Shown here piece after piece: positions 48,757 through 60,592 of a stretch of 64,000 nt of DNA. Numbering within the stretch: position 1 is the first letter of the stretch; each line of letters begins with the position of its first letter. The translations under genes and the position numbers were made by a program. The DNA lies in contig NW_006768768.1 of NCBI RefSeq assembly GCF_000204055.1, positions 1,342,322 to 1,406,321 of the forward strand, written 5' to 3'. The notes below the pieces were generated by a model that was not told the origin of the DNA, did not search any database, and saw nothing but the letters and a program-made list of their open reading frames with translations. The stretch is from Melampsora larici-populina 98AG31. Lineage: Eukaryota; Basidiomycota; Pucciniomycetes; Pucciniales; Melampsoraceae.

Positions 48757-49062
48757 TTTGATTGTTCTCAAAGAACGATAGTCGTGTCAAAGATTTAAAG
48801 ACATCGATAATGATGAACAACTATGCAAGAGAAGACACAGTTTGAAAAGATTCAAAGATATCGATAATAATGAACAACTATGTAAGAGAACGCACAGTTT
48901 GACAACATTCAAATATATCGATAATAGTGAACGACTATCGACTATCGTTCTTTGATTGTTCTCAAAGAACGATAGTCGTGTCAAAGATTCAAAGATTTTG
49001 ATAATAAAGAACAACGATTGACTATCGTTCTTGGAGAACAATCAAAGAACGATAGTTGTTTT
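48757..49062. repeat. Tandem and palindromic repeat block (CTATCGTTCTTTGA)
   Basis: Three imperfect units of about 57 bases (each with ATCGATAAT.ATGAACAACTAT-like sequence) are bracketed by copies of AGAACGATAGT in both orientations. 48,939-48,955 and 48,962-48,978 form a perfect 17-bp hairpin with loop TTGTTC. A second stem lies at about 49,021-49,058. Probably a nested MITE or transposon terminus. Confidence 0.7.
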
Positions 49063-49338
49063 AGGTTTTCAGGATATTGTTTCTCACTTGATCTAATCAA
49101 TTTGCTCACGGATCTCTCAAGACTGGGCTCAATGGCTTTGATGGGGAAGAATACCAACATTTTTCTGATTTCAAAGGTAGGATATTACGATATCTTTTTA
49201 GGGGACTACGAAAAGAGCCAATTTAAACAAGTTTTGTATATTTTTGAGATAATTGAACTCTATCCAGCACAAAGGGTTTGATAGCATCAAGTAATTAGGA
49301 TTGTTTTTTTACTGACTTTTGAAAGCGCGCTGAAAACA

Positions 49339-51193
49339 TCAGTGGGAGATGGTCAGTCCGATATTTTTCACCAACGAAATGATTTTAAGCCATAAGGGAA
49401 ACAACTTACCCAATATGCTTGCTTGACGCGCACTTGCTGCTGCAAGTAGCATTCCAGCAGCAATTTTGTCAATTCCCAAAGCCATCACAGACGATTCGGT
49501 CACTGAGATTGAGGGTAATAGATCAGTCCAGGTTTTGATTCCTGCGTTAAAAAGTACATTCCTGATTTCATCAACAGGTTGTTTGATACCGGCGGAAGCC
49601 AAAAACTTGTCAAAGGGTGTTGGCCTGCCCGTAATGATCTCGATATCCTCTGAGCTCCAGATATCATCGGAAGTGTGGACATCAGACACTTTGGTTTCAT
49701 CCTCGATATCTGAGGATGCAGCTAGGTCAATGAAATTCTTTTTGGAAAATGACGGGTCAATATGTGATTGATGATGCTCGCGGCCTGATGTGTAAATAGC
49801 ATTTGTGATTAGCATAGTAAGGAGTTTGCTCGATGATAAATCAAAGGAACTCACCTGGGGCCAACTTTATTTGTGATTTTGAGTCGGGAGTTTTGGTCAA
49901 AGCTGGTAATCGCATATCCAAGTTGGTCTTTTTCCCACGAGTTGAAGGGGATTCTTCAGTGGCTTCACGTTGACGCTGAAATTCAGCCGAATGAATCTGA
50001 TATCTTTTAGCTGAACTTGTGTTCTTATCAAATCTGGTGCGTTTCATTGATCGGCGGTAATCAGGACAGTCGGGTGGCATGTCAAGTGTTGCTCGGCCTT
50101 CAGCCTATGAGGAACAGTAAGAAATGTTAAAAGTCGAATCAGACTCAAGAATAAAGTAAAATACTTACAATTTCTTTGGCCCATACAGAGCACGCTTCAA
50201 AAGAGAATCGATATTTGAAGTTCGGGTCCCAGGGGGATGTCAAAACTGCTCCATCTCCGCCAGCAGTGCCGGTCTGCCCATAACGTTCAACTAATTTGTT
50301 TGAGGCCGTATAACGGGCCAACATCTTCTTTTGTTCCTAATGATGGAAACCAAAGAGATCAGAGGGGTGAGCTAAAACATATGAAACCAAGTACCCTCAC
50401 CAAGTTCTCCTTGATCAATTCTTGATTGTGAGATGTTTTGTTTCCCGCCGTGTCCTTTGCAATAAGCCCATCGGCCGCCTCATCCTGGATCAGTTGTGAG
50501 GAAATTTAGTATGAATATAGTTTTGATAGGTGAGTGAAAATATCGGCTCACATTATCAACTTGTTTCTTTTTTTGGGCTTCGTTTGGGCTACAGATATCT
50601 AATTCGCCAGTGCGTGATTTCGAGCGATCGAGGCAAAGCACAAACTCCTGCCAATCCTCAAACGAATCGAGGGGTAGTTTTTTCTTGCCAATGGTTGCCT
50701 TCCATATCAAGCCTTGGGCGAGGTGACCGTTCAGTACCACTTCTTTCATTCCAGTCTTGATTTCATTGACTGCGTCACCACACAGAGCCTTGAAGTCATT
50801 TAAGCTCTTGCCAAATAAGCAGGTCTTGATGGAACGTCCCGATCCATTGTGAAAGTGTCGGGAATCGACTGTCTTGATCGTCTTTTTCGGAGCCTTCTTT
50901 GTCCCCCCTATACGGACACATGGCTGCTCTTTGGTTTCCTCAAAACTGATCTTGAAAGCGATCCGTACAGTCACTTCATGCGCTAGGTCAAATCGAGCAC
51001 GGCCTGCAGTTCCCGGACGTTCCAGCAAGTTATTGCCAGCCTGACGAGCTGGCGCATCATGTCCATTTCGTAAGACAGGGGGGTCTTCAAAGACTGAGAG
51101 ATGGGGAAATCAGTACAACTAATGAGCCAGAGCAAAGATAAAACACTCACTACCATTCATCCACCCTTGCATATTATTGACTTCTGTAGACAT
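49339..51193 (-). CDS. Rust-type SAM-like domain protein (function unknown)
   Basis: Read from the ATG at 51,193 (MSTEVNNMQGWMN) through about seven exons. The middle part has FGKSLNDFKALCGDAVNEI, LIWKATIGKKKLPLDSFEDW and WDPNFKYRFSFEACSVWAKE, a layout I recall from expanded rust-fungus gene families of unknown function. A basic linker follows. The C-terminal domain (PFDKFLASAGI, RNVLFNAGIKTWTDLLPSI, VMALGIDKIAAGML) matches the helical SAM-like domain of the accessory genes in elements A and B. No transposase stands beside it in matching orientation. It could be a domesticated or ancestral relative. No stop inside exons was noted. Confidence 0.55.
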
Positions 51194-51622
51194 GACTTGT
51201 ATAGAGAAAGATATGAGGATTTTGATTTGATAGGATGAGAATTTTAGTGAAAAGAAAGATTGTGATACTGGTTGTAGAACTATTGGAAATTGAAATCCTA
51301 GAGGAAGAAAGAATTGAGGGTAGCTGGCCGGAGGGAATCTCAAGGGTAGCCTTGTAGGAACCCTTTCTGAACATCGGTCAGAGCTGGTATATAGGATCTG
51401 GTGGCGCTTGAATTGTTTGGGTCCCTACATTGCAAGGTGGCTTTGATGAAAGCAAGATGGAGATCTGGGATCTTTTGATTTGTCGAAAGATCCATGCAAA
51501 TCAAAAGATCCATGATCATATTGAAAAGTCTTTTGACTTGGTTTTTGCCCCTTTGCCCAGGTATTAGCTGCTGCGGCGGCGATTTTTCTTCAAAAAAAAT
51601 TGCAACCTTTCTTGGATCGGCT

Positions 51623-51762
51623 GTATGTGTAATCTATTTACACATACAAGTGAGTACTCCGAGGTGGAGTACTACTCATACAGCTCGCTGCGGGAGTACA
51701 GGTACTCCGGTCCGGGGCGGATCTTGGTGGCATGTGAGTATGAGTTGAGTATACTCAGACTC
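51623..51762. repeat. Second hairpin array with GAGTAC theme
   Basis: Adjacent stems: GTATGTGTA...TACACATAC, AGTACTCC-GAGGT-GGAGTACT, GGAGTAC-AG-GTACTCC, and GTGAGT...ACTCAC containing TGAGTATACTCA. It resembles the array at 42,934-43,232 in motif and layout. No gene is supported from 51,200 to 52,340. Confidence 0.65.
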
Positions 51763-51841
51763 ACTGCTGCAGCCCTGCGGTAGACTCTTGATCGGGATTC
51801 CCATGCTGCAAGATTTAATACGCAAAAGTTCCCATCAGCCT

Positions 51842-51997
51842 CTGAAGTGCCTCTTCACCGACAATACCTCCTGGTGTACCAAGTTTGATTTATGCTGATC
51901 CGTATTTCAGGTTATATACTTGAAGTGCCTCTTCACCGACAATACCTCTTGGTGTACCAAGTTTGATTTATGCTGATCCGTATTTCAGGTTATATAC
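51842..51997. repeat. Tandem duplication of about 78 bp
   Basis: Two consecutive near-identical copies of a unit containing GAAGTGCCTCTTCACCGACA and CAGGTTATATA. One internal difference is CCTCCTGG versus CCTCTTGG. A recent local duplication without visible coding role. Confidence 0.85.
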
Positions 51998-52348
51998 TCA
52001 TAATCTTGCTTGTCAACTGGGGATCTGATTTACCCTGCAGATTGCTTCCATGTCCTTGCATCATCATATCTTTGCAAATTTGCCATTCAGTGGATTAAGC
52101 AATATACAACTCTTTAGGCTTCAGAAAACAAATATGTGAGGGTGTTTTTTAGCAGGTGCTCTATGTGAACTGAAGTGGCAGTTCTGATGGAGTAGTCTAG
52201 GTAGGATATGTTTTTCTGACCTAGTTCCTCTTACTATTTTGGGGGTTCTTTCTGTCTTCTGCTTTCCTTCTGATGTGCTTCCCATTGTTCTGGATGTCTT
52301 TAGTGTTGAATTAAAGACGCATCAATTGGATTCTATGAATCATGTGTG

Positions 52349-53390
52349 AGCTGAGCCAATACCGAAACCGCTGCGCAACACAACGAAATATGACCAAATC
52401 CCATTGTGTTGCGCTTTTGGCGCAATATTACACTGCGAAATGTACCGCAACGGTACATGAAATTTTTCCTCTTGATGTTGTGGTGCGGATGAGGCACAAT
52501 ATTTTCGCAATATTGACGCATTATTGCGCAGAGAGCAATATTGCGAGATTGAGGTCAATTTCGCAATATAGAGCTCAATATTGTGCTAAAGACTTTCTCG
52601 TGGATACTACTTGTATTGAAATTTGGGAAATAACAAAGTAAAAACATGTTGTAGCTTATTCCAACAAATGAAATGAAGGACTACAAAAGATATTATTTTC
52701 TTTTCTTTTTGGCTACACTGTCAATATAGAGTTGAAGTGATTTTGTCGCTTCTGCAAAATCCCCGTCCGGTACTACTCCCTCCTTTAGCCAAGCCTGAGC
52801 TCCGACGAGCCGCTCCATCGTCTTAGGGAGCATCCCACCTCGTGAAGGGGTGCAGATATCAGCCGCTGCCGAAAATGTCCGTTCGCAGGCACACGACGTG
52901 GCCAAAACCGACAGATAATCACGTGCGAGATGAGCAAGAATGGTGAATTTGTGTTGATGTTCCTGTCAAAAACGAAATAAATTAGAATGTGGCAGTGAAA
53001 AGGTAGTACTAGAAAAAGAGATACTAACCTTCCACCAACCCAAAGGGGTTTGGCCCTTATTGATCGGGCATTTCCCATTGAGATAATCTTCAAGCTCAGT
53101 ATTGGCCTTATAATTAACTGCGTCTGCAACTCCAAATATGTCGAATTCGTCGAGGTGGGTCGAAGCAGGTTCATTATTGGTTGGTGGACTTTCCTGTTGC
53201 TCCTCTGACTCCGCAATATATCGAATATATCGGAGTGAACCAAAATTGTGTTGCGGGTTTCTGAGAACCCACTTTTTTGGCCCCGGATTGCGCTGCGCTG
53301 GCTCCGCTATATATTGCGGGGCCAAGAACCGCACCGCAACCGCACCGCAAACACTATAAGTTGCGGAGCGGTTCCGGTATTGGCTGAGCT
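52349..53390 (-). mobile_element. hAT deletion derivative with terminal inverted repeats
   Basis: The ends 52,349-52,379 and 53,360-53,390 are inverted repeats matching at 28 of 31 positions (AGCTGAGCCAATACCG versus AGCTCAGCCAATACCG). Inside is only the C-terminal hAT dimerisation region. Multiple GCAATATTG and CCGCAAC motifs lie subterminally. A clean 8-bp target duplication was not seen. Confidence 0.7.
52693..53240 (-). pseudogene. Residual hAT transposase C-terminus
   Basis: Two exons joined across an intron at about 52,965-53,027: an upstream piece ending DYLNGKCPINKGQTPLGWWK, then HKFTILAHLARDYLSVLATS, CACERTFSAAADICTPSRGG and a Lys-rich end at 52,693. This is the hAT dimerisation domain; the catalytic region and zinc finger are missing. 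It is the remnant carried by the deletion derivative and cannot encode an active transposase. Confidence 0.7.
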
Positions 53391-54532
53391 GCCTGGTTGT
53401 CCACAGATGGGTCAATATGCTGTTGAGCATTTGCAATCAATTGCAAAACCACACCTGTCTGAGGATAAACCCACCAACATGTTCAATTCAACTTGGTAGC
53501 CCAGAAACATTTTCAGGCTTGAATTATTGTTAAATACAGGTGCAAACGTTTTGGCACCCACTGCGAGAAGCACTTGCTCTTATTAAACCTTTGGGTTTGT
53601 ATGAGAGTACAAAAGGTGTGGTTCTATAAAGAAAGATGCTTACCTGGGGAACATCATGGAAGGGATAGACAGGTTTGATTGGAGGTCCTCAAGCTTTTTC
53701 CAGGTGAAAATTTTGTCTGGGGAGACAATCAGGGTGAAACAGTGCAGATTAATGTCAATCTTTGCTCCTCTTGGAACAACTTCCTTGAGATTGCTTTGCG
53801 TTAGAAAGCTCTGAAAACAAAAACCACAAAGTTTAGATAAATACATCAGTTTCCTTGTTGGCTGCGCAAGCTTAGCCACGGCTCAAGAGCCCACCACCAC
53901 CAGCATTTCCAAGACAAAAACAAGCATACAAAGTCCAAGCATCCAAAGTTATGCAGTCCTATTCAATATCAATAATCAGAAAAATTGTGTCTTCAACTTG
54001 ACACTTTTGGCCAATGTGATCACACTTGCTAGCCTGTCAGCCAACATGATAACCCATCATTGACCAGTGCAACCATTAATTTCACCTTCCTCTCAAGCCC
54101 AACAGCGCCCATTGCAGGATATATGCTGGCAACTCAGACCTTGTCCTGCCCTGTGAAAGCCAGCAGGTGCTCAACATTTCTTGAGCCAGGGGGGGCTGTC
54201 CTGTCAAGAACTTTGTGATTTTTGTACAATAATGTGCCTGTGAACTTCAAGGAGCACTACAAATTCTGTGTCAACTGATATCTATGTAAATTCAAGTTGA
54301 GTTGTTCACAAAGCTTGTGCTAGTTTGGGCTTTGCTCAAATTCTCAAACTGGAGTTCACCATTCCACATCACCGGTAAAGACTACCCTGCGAGAATTGAT
54401 TGCGCTGGCTATGAGCGGACAACAAGACATGAAGCAGACAAAAACAAAGAGAAAGTGAATTATCCTTTCTAGCACATTGTACATAGTTCAAGCTGGGAAA
54501 AGCACAAGATCAGTGCCTTCTATTGGGAAAAG
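53391..54532. other. Gene-free spacer
   Basis: No gene, repeat or RNA supported. A short minus-strand frame at 53,640-53,879 has no family resemblance. Confidence 0.4.
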
Positions 54533-56000
54533 TCACATAGGAGAGCCTCCTAGCAAAGATTGGTAGTTATTGGCCGGTTTTGCGAACCCAACCCTTGCAG
54601 GCTTGCTAGCGTTGAAGACCGTATAGAAGTTTCGAATAAATAATGAGCCCATTATCCAAGTAGGGTAATTATCTGACCCTACTACTTGCCCACGGCATAG
54701 ACCGTTACGTTTGTTACTGTCCTCCTGTGTGATGAAGTCAGCCGGAGGGATTTCGTAAGACTGTCCACCCAAATTCATCCCAAAGGATACGTTTGAATCG
54801 CATGGTATGTAAAACCATCCTACAGCAAACAATTTTCGTTGTCTCCATCAGTCACATAGCTAACAGCCCGACCTTGAGGAATATATATCAATGAGGTCTC
54901 ACCTTCCACATTTTCTGCTCCAGAGATGCGAGCATATACGGCCTCCACGACGGCCTTTGGAGCCTGTATTAGGGGATGACCGGTGTCTATAAAACCTTGG
55001 TTAACAATAGACTTTCTGATACGAACCCCGTTAACTGTGACATGATCAACAGTAATCTGCCAATAATCTTTCTTGGTAACATTTATGTAATTCACCTCTC
55101 CAGAAATTAATAAACTATTAAGACCTCCTAGTGTTAAGATACCACCTGGTTGAGTACGGTCAGGTGAAGAGCTACTGAATCAAGCCAGACCAAAAGCAAA
55201 AATCTTGATTCCCGCTGTTGACCAAAAGGGTGATGACTTATCAGGCCGCTTAAATGCCATTCCCATCACACCTGTTTTGTCCCAAATCAGAATAGAGATT
55301 TATTTCGAATTATCAAACAATCAGATTCATTCAATCTCATAACAGCGCTATGAGTAACCTGAAGCACTCAACCTGACGTGTCTCCTGAGAAGATCCTCGG
55401 AGTAGTGTTATTCACAAGGCCAAAGGGTTGTTTTTTGGAACAATAGGATCCAAGTGTGACGGAATCTCTTACTTCTACTCCTGTTGCCACAGAATTATCT
55501 CCGTATGATTGCTCAAAATATTTTGAGCCCGGTTTATAAGACAAAGAGCTGGAAGGATCAAATAAAGGCCCTCTAGTTGAGACATTTGATAAAGGAGATC
55601 CATCAGGAAGTGTTGTGGACACTCCAGAGACCCAGAATGTATCAGAGCCCGTGTCAAGAAGGACGGGGAGCTTTTGTTTAGGGGTTCCAATCTCAACCAC
55701 ACCATAGCATTCCATGTTGTCAACATTTTCGAGCGCTATATGTAGATACATTACAGAGAATAAATAGATCAGTAACTTTAAGGGATAGCTTTTGTCTTCA
55801 GCCTCTCATCACAGCCTACCTACTTGCCGCCTGATCCGTTGCGATTTACTCTGACCTTGCTCTTGATCAGACGGAAGGACTTGCCAGACATACAAGGTCA
55901 CAGAATAAATTTCCTTGGAGGAAAGGGTATAAGAAAGGTAGCAAGTAAATAAGTTGTATATACTGAGATTGTACAACAACGTCTTAGAGCCAATAGCCAT
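54533..56000 (-). pseudogene. Pepsin-like aspartic protease (A1) with one in-frame stop
   Basis: Exons, read leftward: 56,000-55,820, 55,735-55,373, 55,271-54,873 and 54,819-54,533. The start carries a hydrophobic stretch (YNLSIYNLFTCYLSYTLS) as a probable signal or anchor, then a propeptide-like basic part. The first active site is VLLDTGSDTFWVSG; the flap region follows with EQSYGDNSVATG. The second active site is FIDTGHPLIQAP, with His after DTG instead of the usual Ser/Thr. The C-terminus has PTWIMGSLFIRNFYTVFN. A single TGA interrupts FAFGLA-stop-FSSSS (near 55,175), where the related copy at 57.9 kb reads Thr. Otherwise the frame is whole. Either a very recent pseudogene, a read-through gene or a sequence error. 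Confidence 0.75.
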
Positions 56001-56850
56001 CTTGTAAGATTGAACAGAAATTAAGTTGCAACTTTTCGGAGGTATCAGAAGAGAGGTCTAGTTTCAATCGGACAAATTGAGGAGTTTGATGAGGCCAAAA
56101 AGATATCAAACCCATGAAGGTTGGCCTCTAATAAGGAAAGAAAGTGAAGTGAAAAAATTTCTCCTCTTGCAATTCGGAAATCAATCATTTTCCAAGTCAA
56201 CTGAAACCGACTGCCGAGACTTGCTGTTGATGAATTCACCCACAGCAAGAAGCTGTAGAGTGAGGATGCCTAACAAGTTCAAGGCGGGTTTCAAAATTTC
56301 CTGTTTGTCTCTCCTCAACCTGGAGTAATATGGATGAATCTTGACAGAAATTCTCACATTGAATATCCACAATACAGCTCGGCAGATATTGAAATGAGAG
56401 GGCAAGACAGTGAAGCTCAAGACACATATAAATTTATCGCACAGACACAGATTTGCTTCCATCATATCTGCTTCTTGTTGCTCCCTCAGATTCATGACAC
56501 ATATCTTTGATACAAGATTCTGATTTGATATGCAGTCATTCCAAGTTGGAAATTTTCAATGGCTTTGACAATTGAGATTCCCAGTCATGAATATATCTTC
56601 CACTTTTTGTTTCTCTCGATTAAAGTATTTCCAGTAAGATAACGATAAGGTATCGTTACAAGAGTTTGATGAGTATAACAAATGATTCATTGTTTTCATG
56701 GCAAAATTGCAACTCACTCAATTTTACTTCTGCTTCACCCTGTCAACTCTGGAGCTTTGAGGCGAACCTTGAAATCCAAGAGATAAGGTGAACATGTTAT
56801 AGCGAAACAACTCAATGGATTTCATCACCATTATTGAAGATGAGAGTCTA
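56001..56850. other. Gene-free spacer
   Basis: Short overlapping frames on both strands only; nothing recognisable. Confidence 0.35.
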
Positions 56851-56854
56851 TAAT

Positions 56855-57119
56855 AGGGGGGCTCAAGTCAAAAAAAATTACTACTTTTATCGTAAAAAAC
56901 TTTTCCCAATTTCATAAAATTTGAGCAAAATGTTATACAACATCCCAATTTTTTTTAAGCAGCAAATTTGCGTAAATTTACTGCTCAGAAGGAGATCCGG
57001 AAGAAATTTTTACGGTCCTTTTTTACGAATTGGGAAAAGTTTTTACAGCACGGTACCGTAAAAAACTTTCCCAAATTTTTAAGAAAAGGTTGCAAATATT
57101 TTGACTTGAGCCCCCTTAA
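56855..57119. mobile_element. MITE with GGGGGCTCAAGTCAAAA ends
   Basis: The left end GGGGGGCTCAAGTCAAAA and right end TTTTGACTTGAGCCCCC are inverted repeats of about 17 bases, flanked by TA-containing sequence (TAATA on both sides). Inside are repeated TTTTTACG and CCCAATTT motifs, again in inverted arrangement. About 265 bases, noncoding; a TA target suggests Tc1/mariner mobilisation. Confidence 0.75.
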
Positions 57120-57210
57120 TACTTTACAAAAGAGATAGACACAAGTGCAAAACGCTGAACTCTACAAGCTTTCAAATCAAGAGTTTCTACATATGTAGGA
57201 AGCAGATCAT

Positions 57211-57941
57211 TCAATTCAAAGAATAACCACCAGGTACAGATTGATAATGCTTGACCGGTTTTGCAAACCCAACTATTGCAGGCTCACTCGAGTTGAAGAC
57301 AGTATAAAGATCTTTCAAGAAAACATCACCTACTACCCAAGAATTGTTCCTGATACTGCTCCAAGAAGTTGTTTTCAACATCATCTCTAATAGACTGTAA
57401 AACGAAGTCATCTGGTTGAATTGCATAATTAGTTTGTCCTCCACAGTTCATTCCAAATTTTATCTTGGTAGAACATGGAATGTAAAAAGTTTTTGGATGA
57501 ATTAATCCTCATTAGTCAGATACCTATTAGCTTCACTTTTAGAATAGATAATACTGATAAAACATTACCTTCACCACCCACTCCAGGAATAGATGAATAC
57601 ACTGCCTTTTCAACACCAGTAGGTGCAAGAATAACGCTCACGCAAGTATCCAAGAAAGCTGGATTATTGACCGAGTCTTCAATCTTGATACCATTGACAG
57701 CAATATGATCAAGTGAGACTTTCCAATAATCTTTCTTGGTAACTTGTACATAATTTACTTCTACAGGGAATAATGAATGATTTAAACCTTATGATGTTAA
57801 AATTCCACCAGGGTGAGTAATCTTAGATGAAGAGTTACTAAACGTAGTTAAACCAAATGAAAAAATTTGGATCCCTGCAGAGATCCAAAATGGTGTTGAC
57901 TTTTTCTGATCTTCAAATGACATGCCCATTATACCTACACT
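57211..57941 (-). pseudogene. Decayed aspartic protease fragment
   Basis: Only the middle and C-terminal lobe of a protease related to the gene at 54.5-56.0 kb. It reads GIMGMSFEDQKKSTPFWISA and FSFGLTTFSNSSSKITHPGG, then an in-frame TAA (near 57,790), VNYVQVTKKDYWKVSLDHIA, a second active-site region changed from DTG to DTC (AFLDTCVSVILAP) and the end KDLYTVFNSSEPAIVGFAKP after a frame change near 57,350. The N-terminal lobe is absent. The loss of the catalytic Gly, the stop and the frame change make it a clear pseudogene. Confidence 0.75.
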
Positions 57942-59275
57942 TATGGTACTCAAACCTATGCAAAAATTTATACAAGTTCCATGCAAATTCTGTGCAAGAC
58001 ATGCCAAAGGAGCAAGTAAACCCAAGACAGGTGAAATGGTGCACACTCATTATAATGTGGTAAGTCTTTTGATCTTTTTTCTCTTCTTTCCTTTGACTCT
58101 ATCTTAATTATCTTTCCCTTTCAAATTGATCTGACAAAAGGTACAAGGATGTATCAGATTTATTGAAGAAAAATGGTCGGAACCCCAAAACAAATACGGT
58201 CAAGCTCAGCTCTGACATCTGGCACAAGATGGCAAAGATACCAGTATGTCTAGTTCATCCATACCTTCTTTTTTTGCCTGATTTCTTAATTTTGTGGCTT
58301 TCTCATCCCATTCAGGAACTAACAAGTGTTTGGGTTTGTTCAGAAGGAACTCCCTCCCACTTTAAAATCCTGTTGGTGTGATAGTGGACCCTGAGATGGC
58401 CAAGGGAAGTGGGAAGGTAGGTCCTTTTGCTCCTGCAAAGGATGCTGTTAGAGGAGTTGAAAAACAGAATGAAATTGATAAATCAACTGGAAAGTTGATA
58501 AGACATGATGGTGGCAGTGAAGATGGGAGCTGAGATGACGCTTGGGTTTAGGGTGCAATTAAATACAATTCAGAAACACAACTTGAAGGTGTTGGGTTGG
58601 AATTGGAGATGCCTGCTTGTTCTTCTTTGGTGATTCATAAACCACAAAGCAAATAATCAAAGACCCATACATTTTTGATTTGGAAATCCTGTGATTTCAA
58701 TGGGTATTCAACAGGTAATTTTTGGACATCCAGACTCAGACTTGGTACCTGAGTCATGGCCAGATGTCATGTCCTGGGGTGTCAATCAGGGATGTTTCCC
58801 AGTATGTTTTTCATCCAGCATTTGATTGGATCCCTCACCGCTCAATCAGTCTTGGCCACTTGACTGTGCAAGCTGAGTATTGGAGGGCGTGAGATGACAT
58901 GAGCAGATGAGCTAGTCCTCCCTCAGGCTTCTTGGCCAAGAGATAAAGCCTGAAGAGATAAAGCCTGAGGAAGGCCTAGCTCATCTGCTCAGGCCACATT
59001 GACCGCAACACAACACACCTGGCGGACCTGAATACACACAAGTCATCAAATGGAACTACTTTTTTGGAAAGGTAACCTTTTTTTTCAAGGCTTGAAACCT
59101 AGCCAGACTCAACACTGCAGAGCTTTACAAACATATGTAGTCTTGATAGGCTGAAGTTTACAATGAACGTCAACAATAACTTGGATCCACAGATGTCTAC
59201 AACCAAATTGGATGCAAATACAATGCACCAGCTAACTATGCTTCCATCAACAGGACTTTCCAGTCCTCAAGGGCA
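57942..59275. other. Spacer with hairpin and scattered remnants
   Basis: A large imperfect hairpin at about 58,897-58,990 (GAGCAGATGAGCTAG...CTAGCTCATCTGCTC) encloses GAGATAAAGCCTGA direct repeats. Short exon-like plus-strand pieces near 57,985-58,380 (KPKTGEMVHTHYN, IWHKMAKIPELTSVW) may come from an unknown element. No gene is called. Confidence 0.4.
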
Positions 59276-59707
59276 ATGATCAGCTTCTTAGTGTTGGGAA
59301 TTACATTGATGGTGGGGACAATAAGATGTGGGTCCAACCACCTGAGTCACTCGGTCCAATCATGCCAGTCTTTTTGTCCATTTTCATTGAATCTACAGAT
59401 CACTTACACAAGTCCCTCCCTTAACAACAGGAGTGTGTCATACATAACTGTGGTCCCTGCCACCTCCAAATGCACAACACACGCATATGCTGCCATTTAT
59501 ACGGAGCTGCCTACTCCTGTGGCTGTTGCCCCCACAGTTGCAATTGGAACCAGCCAAAAAGGTATTGTTGTTGGTGGAAACAGACTGCACACCCATACTG
59601 GCTCTGCTAAGTCTTCCTCATCCATCAATCTTGAATCACTCACTGGTATTGCAAGATGCTCCTCTGTCACCTTGATAACCATTTTGAGTTTTTACCTCAT
59701 AGTATGA
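59276..59707 (+). CDS. Candidate secreted, possibly GPI-anchored small protein
   Basis: A 143-residue intronless frame. The first about 18 residues (MISFLVLGITLMVGTIRC) look like a signal peptide. The middle is rich in Ser, Thr and Pro with five to six cysteines. The last 15 residues (VTLITILSFYLIV) are a hydrophobic tail preceded by small residues, the pattern of a GPI-attachment signal. No conserved family is recognised. Small size and lack of introns leave chance occurrence possible. Confidence 0.4.
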   Translation: MISFLVLGITLMVGTIRCGSNHLSHSVQSCQSFCPFSLNLQITYTSPSLNNRSVSYITVVPATSKCTTHAYAAIYTELPTPVAVAPTVAIGTSQKGIVVGGNRLHTHTGSAKSSSSINLESLTGIARCSSVTLITILSFYLIV

Positions 59708-60590
59708 TTCATTACACATACTTCTTATGTACACACAGCAGTTCAATAATGATAAAAATAATAAAATAAACATCATCACAATACCACCACTTATTTGTTT
59801 TGAATCCAAACAACATATAAAGTCACTATTCCTTTACAGCCAATATTTTTGTCATTTAGAGATATGGGGAGAATAATTTCAATGTTTGTTGTCTCTGTAT
59901 CTTTCTCTATCTTATTCAAAGCTCTGAAGTCACATGTAGCAACATTTTTGATAAGCTTGTAACTCCTCTCATAAGGAAAGAATTTTTCCTCCACAAACAG
60001 AAGTTTTATACCAATTCACAAATTCACAGTGAAGGTCTATCAGACAGAAATCATCATAATTTCAATTAGTCTCAGCTAAAAAGTGACCAAGCTAAGATAC
60101 TGACTAGAATCAGCCCATTGAATAGAATAAGCATAGACTATTAGTAAAAATCTTCAAGTTGGGGAAACACCATTGATCACTTTGAAGGACTTGCTTTGTG
60201 CAAAGAACTATGGTTTTCATTGAGACAGTCAATTGACCCCACTATCATATCTAAAGACATATTATATTGGAACACATGGCAGATTTGACAATCAGGCTCA
60301 GTTGAAGGGAAAACCCACAAGGTCAACCCAAAATATTGACTGATCTTGACTATTGACATCTAATCCAGCATATCACTTGGTAATCAAGGTCAACTACCAA
60401 GAAGCTTACTACCACTTCAGCTATGGCTTTCAGCAAGTCTCACAGTGACATACAATGTTCTTTGAAGAATCTTGGGTAAGTCTATGGTCAAGGAATTCTT
60501 GAACAATCAGTGTGTGTTTTATTTTTTTCAATGTGAGATATGTTTTTTGACTATATAATCTCAATGGGTCCTCCACATTCTCTCCCAAGC
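59708..60590. other. Gene-free spacer
   Basis: AT-rich; only short frames without resemblance to known proteins. Confidence 0.35.
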
Positions 60591-60592
60591 TG

